Shown piece by piece: positions 5,357-8,307 of a stretch of DNA of 8,307 bases. Below the pieces are notes generated by a model that had not been told where the DNA came from, did not search any database, and worked only from the letters and a program-made list of their open reading frames with translations. Numbering within the stretch: the first letter of the stretch is position 1; each line of letters opens with the position of its first letter. The position numbers and the translations under genes were made by a program. Source of the DNA: Proteobacteria bacterium SPGG2 (GTDB lineage Bacteria; Pseudomonadota; Gammaproteobacteria; Acidiferrobacterales; SPGG2); the NCBI GenBank assembly GCA_001643475.1, contig LXTK01000292.1, positions 420-8,726 of the forward strand, given 5' to 3'.

Positions 5357-5782
5357 ATGAATGATGCGGACACGCGATTAGTCATTAAACGTACCTTCCA
5401 GGCACCGGTGGACAAGGTATACACGGCCTGGACGACACCTACCTTGATGCAGCAATGGTTTGCGCCTGGGGACATGACGGTCCCGAGCTTGAAGGTCGAT
5501 GTGCGTGAAGGTGGCTCGTGTCGCATCACGATGCTAGAGGCTAGCGGCGACAAACACGCTACTTACGGCACCTACAAGGAAGTCATCCCGGGAAAGCGTC
5601 CCGTTCACACCTGGCGGTGGGAGGGGTCGGAAGAGGAAACACTGGTGGCCATTGAATTTCATGCGCGTGGCGAACGCACCACTGAGCTTGTGGTCACACG
5701 CGTTCCAGCCTTTGTTGTGGGCCTCTTTCGCTTGCGTGGTCGTAAACAAAACTTCGAGTCTTGGCTCGAAGGCGGATCCTAA
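5357..5782 (+). CDS. AHSA1/SRPBCC-family protein with an inverted C-terminal segment
   Basis: A 141-residue START-like (SRPBCC, activator-of-Hsp90 ATPase-like) protein, a small hydrophobic-pocket fold of unknown ligand, commonly co-transcribed with an SdpR-type repressor. The typical features run in order: RTFQAPVDKVYTAWTTP (about 12-28), WFAPGDMTVPSLKVDVREGG, GTYKEVIPGKR and TLVAIEFHARGERTTELVV (95-113). From residue 114 the family resemblance stops: RVPAFVVGLFRLRGRKQ is unlike the expected end. The opposite strand over the same bases encodes LFTTTQAKEAHNKGWNAC, exactly the expected family end. Flipping about 5697-5751 restores it in frame and joins it to FESWLEGGS, with unchanged length. 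The present product therefore lacks its proper C-terminal helix and may not fold. GAGG five bases upstream supports the ATG at 5357, nine bases after the repressor stop. Confidence 0.85.
   Translation: MNDADTRLVIKRTFQAPVDKVYTAWTTPTLMQQWFAPGDMTVPSLKVDVREGGSCRITMLEASGDKHATYGTYKEVIPGKRPVHTWRWEGSEEETLVAIEFHARGERTTELVVTRVPAFVVGLFRLRGRKQNFESWLEGGS
5697..5751. other. About 55-base micro-inversion inside the SRPBCC gene
   Basis: Read on the minus strand in one frame, this segment gives LFTTTQAKEAHNKGWNAC, the conserved C-terminal helix of the SRPBCC family (pattern F-x3-EAR-x2-H-x2-GW-x2-C). The bases on both sides encode the same family on the plus strand. Breakpoints are good to a few bases. Each side has a small hairpin just outside: ACCAC-N7-GTGGT (5678-5694) and TTCGAG-N6-CTCGAA (5753-5770). 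No inverted repeats long enough for classical site-specific inversion are visible across the two breakpoints. Confidence 0.75.
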
Positions 5783-6073
5783 ACCCCACGACCTAAGATG
5801 TTTTGGTAAATCCCATCCCTGCTGCCCAGCGGACACCGGGGGCAGGTTGGGACCACCCCCGGCCATGTTCTGGGCTATACTCTTGGCAACGCCCAGGGGT
5901 TTTGTTCCATGGAGTGGGGTATGGGTCGATTTCATAGCGTGTACGTTCAACGGATGATACTGAGCGTCGATCTACGTGACAGAAGGGCATACCCGGCCCA
6001 ATCCCCAACCCTCTTTCTGGAATAGCATGCGCTAGACGCGCGCAATCCACTTGCTCAAGGATGAGGCAAACTC
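5783..6073. other. Intergenic region before the HD-GYP gene, with a GC-rich hairpin
   Basis: This 291-base stretch holds no convincing gene. CCGGGGG (5836-5842) and CCCCCGG (5856-5862) form a perfect 7-bp stem with a 13-base loop. No T-run follows, so it is at best a weak terminator of the repressor-SRPBCC operon. A good -10 element (TATACT, 5876-5881) lacks a matching -35. The sequence near 6061-6073 carries the ribosome site of the next gene. Confidence 0.35.
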
Positions 6074-7399
6074 ATGAAAAAGAAGATTAATGTCCGCGAC
6101 TTAAAGGCGGGGATGTATGTCTACGAGTTGGACCGGCCATGGCGCGATACGCCGTTCCCGTTCCAGGGATTTCAGATTGAGAATGACGAAGCCATCAGCC
6201 AGCTTAGACAGCACTGTGAACATGTTTTCATAGATCCCGATCGTAGCCTCGCAACAGTCTCGCCGATTCAAGCGTGGCGGGCGCCGCGGCCAGTGTCGGC
6301 AGAAGAGAAACAAGGGCCCACAGCCGAACTCCGCGAGGTTGTCGAAAAGACCACTGCCCATCGTCCAAGGCGAGTGTATCAAGATCAGGCAACGGTCGAA
6401 GAGGAGGCTCGATTTATCAAAGAAACCCACGAGCAGGCTAGTAGCCTGGTTCATTCAGTCATGGAGGACGTACAACGCGGTGGGACCTTTGATGTTGGGA
6501 CCGCTAAGAAGGTAGTGGATGACATGACGCAGAGCGTGCTGCGGAATCCGGATGCGTTGATTTGTTTTACCCATTTAAAGAAAAGACATGAATACACGGC
6601 CTTACATTCGTTACGCGTGTGTATTCTGGCGCTCGCGTTTGGGCGCCACCTGGGATTCGATGAAGAGACATTGAACGTGCTTGGTATCGGCGCGCTACTG
6701 CATGACGTCGGAAAGATGAAAGTCCCGCTGGAGATATTAAACAAGCCCGGCAAGCTTACTGAGCATGAGTCGCGCATTATGAGGAACCACGTGCCATATG
6801 GGGTTGGTGTGTTAGAACGAACTAAAGGTATCCCCAAAAAAGCCATCGAGGTCGCATGCCTGCACCATGAGCGCTGTGACGGGACCGGATATATGGACGA
6901 ACTCAAGGGGGACCAGATCAGCGAGTTTGGATTAATAGGTGCGATCGTCGATGTCTACGACGCAATCACTAGCGACCGACCCTATGGTCATGGCATCGCG
7001 ACCCTCGATGCGTTGAATAAGATGTATGCCTGGCGACAAACACACTTTCATTCCCGTCTGGTGGAGCAATTTATTCAGTGCATGGGTATTTTCCCAATCG
7101 GCAGCCTCGTTAGACTAAACAGCCATGACATCGGTGTGGTGAAAACGATGAATCGTGCCCAACGGCTTAAGCCACAGGTGGTGCTCGTCCTCAAACCCGA
7201 TAAAACGCGCCACCCCTTCAGAAGAACGGTTGACCTCGCCCATGAAACAAACGGTCGAGGCCAACCCTACGAAATAACAAAGGTTCTCCCCGCTGGCTTA
7301 TATGGGGTCCAGCCGGTGGACTACTTGCCGATTGCGGCCATGGCGCAACCTTCCCCGACGCCCGTCGGGCAGCATAGGGCACAGCAGCGAAGCATCTAG
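6074..7399 (+). CDS. HD-GYP-domain protein with DUF3391-type N-terminus (c-di-GMP phosphodiesterase-like)
   Basis: A 441-residue cytoplasmic signalling protein. Residues 1 to about 130 match the DUF3391 region (KKINVRDLKAGMYVYELDRPW), which usually precedes HD-GYP domains. The HD-GYP domain spans about 160-345. HD-GYP enzymes open and degrade cyclic-di-GMP using a metal centre. Metal ligands are present: His178 (ALHS), His210-Asp211 (HDVGK), His239 (RNHV) and His264-His265. The signature reads HHERCDGTGYMDELKG, so the Pro of GYP is Met274; the later DVYDAITSDRPY (293-304) is normal. A C-terminal extension (about 345-441) ends in a Pro/Gln-rich tail. GAGG seven bases upstream supports the ATG. 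There is no membrane segment or receiver domain, so the input signal is unclear. The enzyme is probably active on metal-ligand grounds, but the GYP change could alter c-di-GMP binding or protein partners. Confidence 0.92.
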   Translation: MKKKINVRDLKAGMYVYELDRPWRDTPFPFQGFQIENDEAISQLRQHCEHVFIDPDRSLATVSPIQAWRAPRPVSAEEKQGPTAELREVVEKTTAHRPRRVYQDQATVEEEARFIKETHEQASSLVHSVMEDVQRGGTFDVGTAKKVVDDMTQSVLRNPDALICFTHLKKRHEYTALHSLRVCILALAFGRHLGFDEETLNVLGIGALLHDVGKMKVPLEILNKPGKLTEHESRIMRNHVPYGVGVLERTKGIPKKAIEVACLHHERCDGTGYMDELKGDQISEFGLIGAIVDVYDAITSDRPYGHGIATLDALNKMYAWRQTHFHSRLVEQFIQCMGIFPIGSLVRLNSHDIGVVKTMNRAQRLKPQVVLVLKPDKTRHPFRRTVDLAHETNGRGQPYEITKVLPAGLYGVQPVDYLPIAAMAQPSPTPVGQHRAQQRSI

Positions 7400-7448
7400 G
7401 ATCGAAGCCGCTTTAACGCGTTGTCGCTAGGTGACCGCGTGTACGGCG

Positions 7449-7501
7449 TCATGTCCAGGGGGCATAATTGCAACTTGGATGGAATGCGGTGCAGGACATG
7501 A
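7449..7501. repeat. Inverted repeat TCATGTCC / GGACATGA before the DUF3604 gene
   Basis: TCATGTCC (7449-7456) and GGACATGA (7494-7501) are perfect 8-base inverted repeats 37 bases apart, in the 121-base gap between the HD-GYP stop and the ATG at 7521. The spacing is close to four helical turns between half-site centres. This would suit a looped repressor or paired sites, or a long-loop RNA stem. A repeat of this length can also occur by chance. No convincing promoter was found here. Confidence 0.3.
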
Positions 7502-7520
7502 TGCTAGCGCGAGGAAAGCG

Positions 7521-8307
7521 ATGAACGACGAGTCGTCGGGTGGGAGGCAAACTTCTATAGGGGGCGGGTTGCAGTGTCAACCGTTGGTGTCAGCGATTGC
7601 GCCGCATGAGTTAGGGGTAGCAACACTAACACCGGTTGGAGATTTTGAGGCTGGTGCCTATCAAACCTTTACCCTTATATATACCGCGGGTAAGTATGGT
7701 ATCGATGACTCGGGGTCACTTCGGGTATGTTTTCGTTTCGCGTCTGACCAAAGCCGCCCGCAATTCGAGGATCCTGCTCGTGTCGGATACACAACGATTA
7801 GTGCTTCCAATAATGCAGTTTTGCAGTATCGCTATGATCCTAAGGGCAATGTGCGGCCTTGGGATCGAACGCTCTATATCAAGGTTGTCCATGGCTTTTT
7901 GCGCGAGGGCGATACCATAACGATACGATTCGGTGACACCTCCAAAGGATCGCCGGGCATGCGCCTGCAGACCTTCTGTGAAGACACCTTCGAGTTCCAT
8001 GTACTTGTGGATCCCATCGCCACCTATAGCTATCAGCCCTTGCCCGTGCAGCCGGCGATTCGGATCGTGGCGGGTGCGCCCGAACGTTGGGTGGCGGTGT
8101 TACCAACGCTGCGTCGTGTGGGTGACGCCTTTGCACTTAAACTCAAGGCCGAAGATAAGTGGGGTAATCCTTCAGACAAGGTCGATACCGAGATCTATCT
8201 CGCGTCAAACCTTGCGTTGCAGGGTCTACCGGAACTGGTTCGCTTTAGGCCGGGTGAATTTACCCATGTTGTCGACGACATCACAACCCAAGAACCCGGC
8301 GATCTCG
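7521..8307 (+). CDS. DUF3604-domain protein (partial, 3' end off the window)
   Basis: The first 262 codons are open to the right edge. GAGGA, five bases before the ATG, gives a good start. There is no signal peptide (it opens MNDESSGGRQTS). Recognised family-like segments are FEAGAYQTFTLIYTAGKYGIDDSG (about 41-64), LRVCFRFASDQSRPQF, RPWDRTLYIKVV, FLREGDTITIRFGD, GSPGMRLQTFCEDTFEF and LVDPIATY. I associate these with the N-terminal beta-rich part of DUF3604 proteins, a family of about 600-700 residues with no known reaction. The later part, which carries conserved HxHW and Asp/His motifs, lies outside the window. The ADRWGNPSD-like segment (here AEDKWGNPSDKVD) suggests an Ig-like module. The gene follows the HD-GYP gene after 121 bases, with no evidence of a shared role. 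The family call is from memory of the motifs. Confidence 0.75.
   Translation, partial: MNDESSGGRQTSIGGGLQCQPLVSAIAPHELGVATLTPVGDFEAGAYQTFTLIYTAGKYGIDDSGSLRVCFRFASDQSRPQFEDPARVGYTTISASNNAVLQYRYDPKGNVRPWDRTLYIKVVHGFLREGDTITIRFGDTSKGSPGMRLQTFCEDTFEFHVLVDPIATYSYQPLPVQPAIRIVAGAPERWVAVLPTLRRVGDAFALKLKAEDKWGNPSDKVDTEIYLASNLALQGLPELVRFRPGEFTHVVDDITTQEPGDL

Noticed and set aside
5697..5751. Classical phase-variable invertible element with inverted-repeat recombination sites and an invertase.
   Set aside because: No inverted repeats of useful length span the two breakpoints and no recombinase gene is in the window; only small flanking hairpins are seen.
5534..5950. A 138-codon minus-strand open frame containing EAHNKGWNACDHKL, which looks like an SRPBCC gene on that strand.
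   Set aside because: Only a short stretch resembles the family; the residues on both sides do not. The rest of the family sequence is on the plus strand, so an inverted segment explains it better than a separate gene.
1..8307. CRISPR arrays, insertion sequences, prophage or toxin-antitoxin modules.
   Set aside because: No regularly spaced repeats, transposase, integrase or phage genes, or recognisable toxin-antitoxin pair were found by reading both strands.

Overview
The window looks like chromosomal DNA of a proteobacterium, most likely an uncultured, probably marine gammaproteobacterium. This rests on an HD-GYP protein with a DUF3391-type N-terminus, a PuuB-like amine oxidoreductase, a COG5598 (MttB-like) methyltransferase without pyrrolysine, a YdfG-type dehydrogenase and a DUF3604 protein. 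Composition is in the mid-50s % G+C by eye, and GTG and possibly TTG starts are used. Family names come from recognising motifs, not from a search.

Layout. Positions 1-610 (minus strand): the start of an outer-membrane lipoprotein that runs off the left edge, preceded by a small conserved-looking gene of unknown function. Positions 611-972: a 362-base divergent intergenic region holding a possible 33-codon ORF with a perfect Shine-Dalgarno, a tRNA T-arm-like remnant and a terminator-like hairpin just before the next gene. Positions 973-2536 (plus): an FAD-dependent amine oxidoreductase followed after 7 bases by a small coiled-coil protein. Its stop codon overlaps the stop of the convergent MttB-family gene in a shared CTAG. 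Positions 2533-4947 (minus): a YdfG-like short-chain dehydrogenase, then the MttB-family methyltransferase. Positions 5018-5782 (plus, divergent from the dehydrogenase): an ArsR/SdpR-type repressor and an AHSA1/SRPBCC protein. A perfect 20-bp palindrome sits on the repressor's own start codon. Positions 6074-7399 (plus): an HD-GYP protein. Positions 7521-8307 (plus): the start of a DUF3604 protein that runs off the right edge.

Two genes carry lesions that simple ORF calling hides. First, the MttB-family gene has its natural ATG, with a GGAGG ribosome site, at 4092, but codon 22 is an in-frame TAA; only a weak TTG at 3990 remains for the long ORF. Second, the 3' end of the SRPBCC gene contains a segment of about 55 bases (about 5697-5751) that is inverted. 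The typical family C-terminus (EAHNKGWNAC) is encoded on the opposite strand there, and flipping the segment back restores an uninterrupted family-like ending with no change in length.

How the genes may work together (inference): the oxidoreductase, the methyltransferase and the dehydrogenase fit breakdown of methylated amines, betaines or amino acids, but no substrate can be assigned. The repressor, SRPBCC protein and dehydrogenase probably share one regulatory region (4948-5027). The HD-GYP protein is an independent cyclic-di-GMP signalling gene with an altered signature (GYM instead of GYP).
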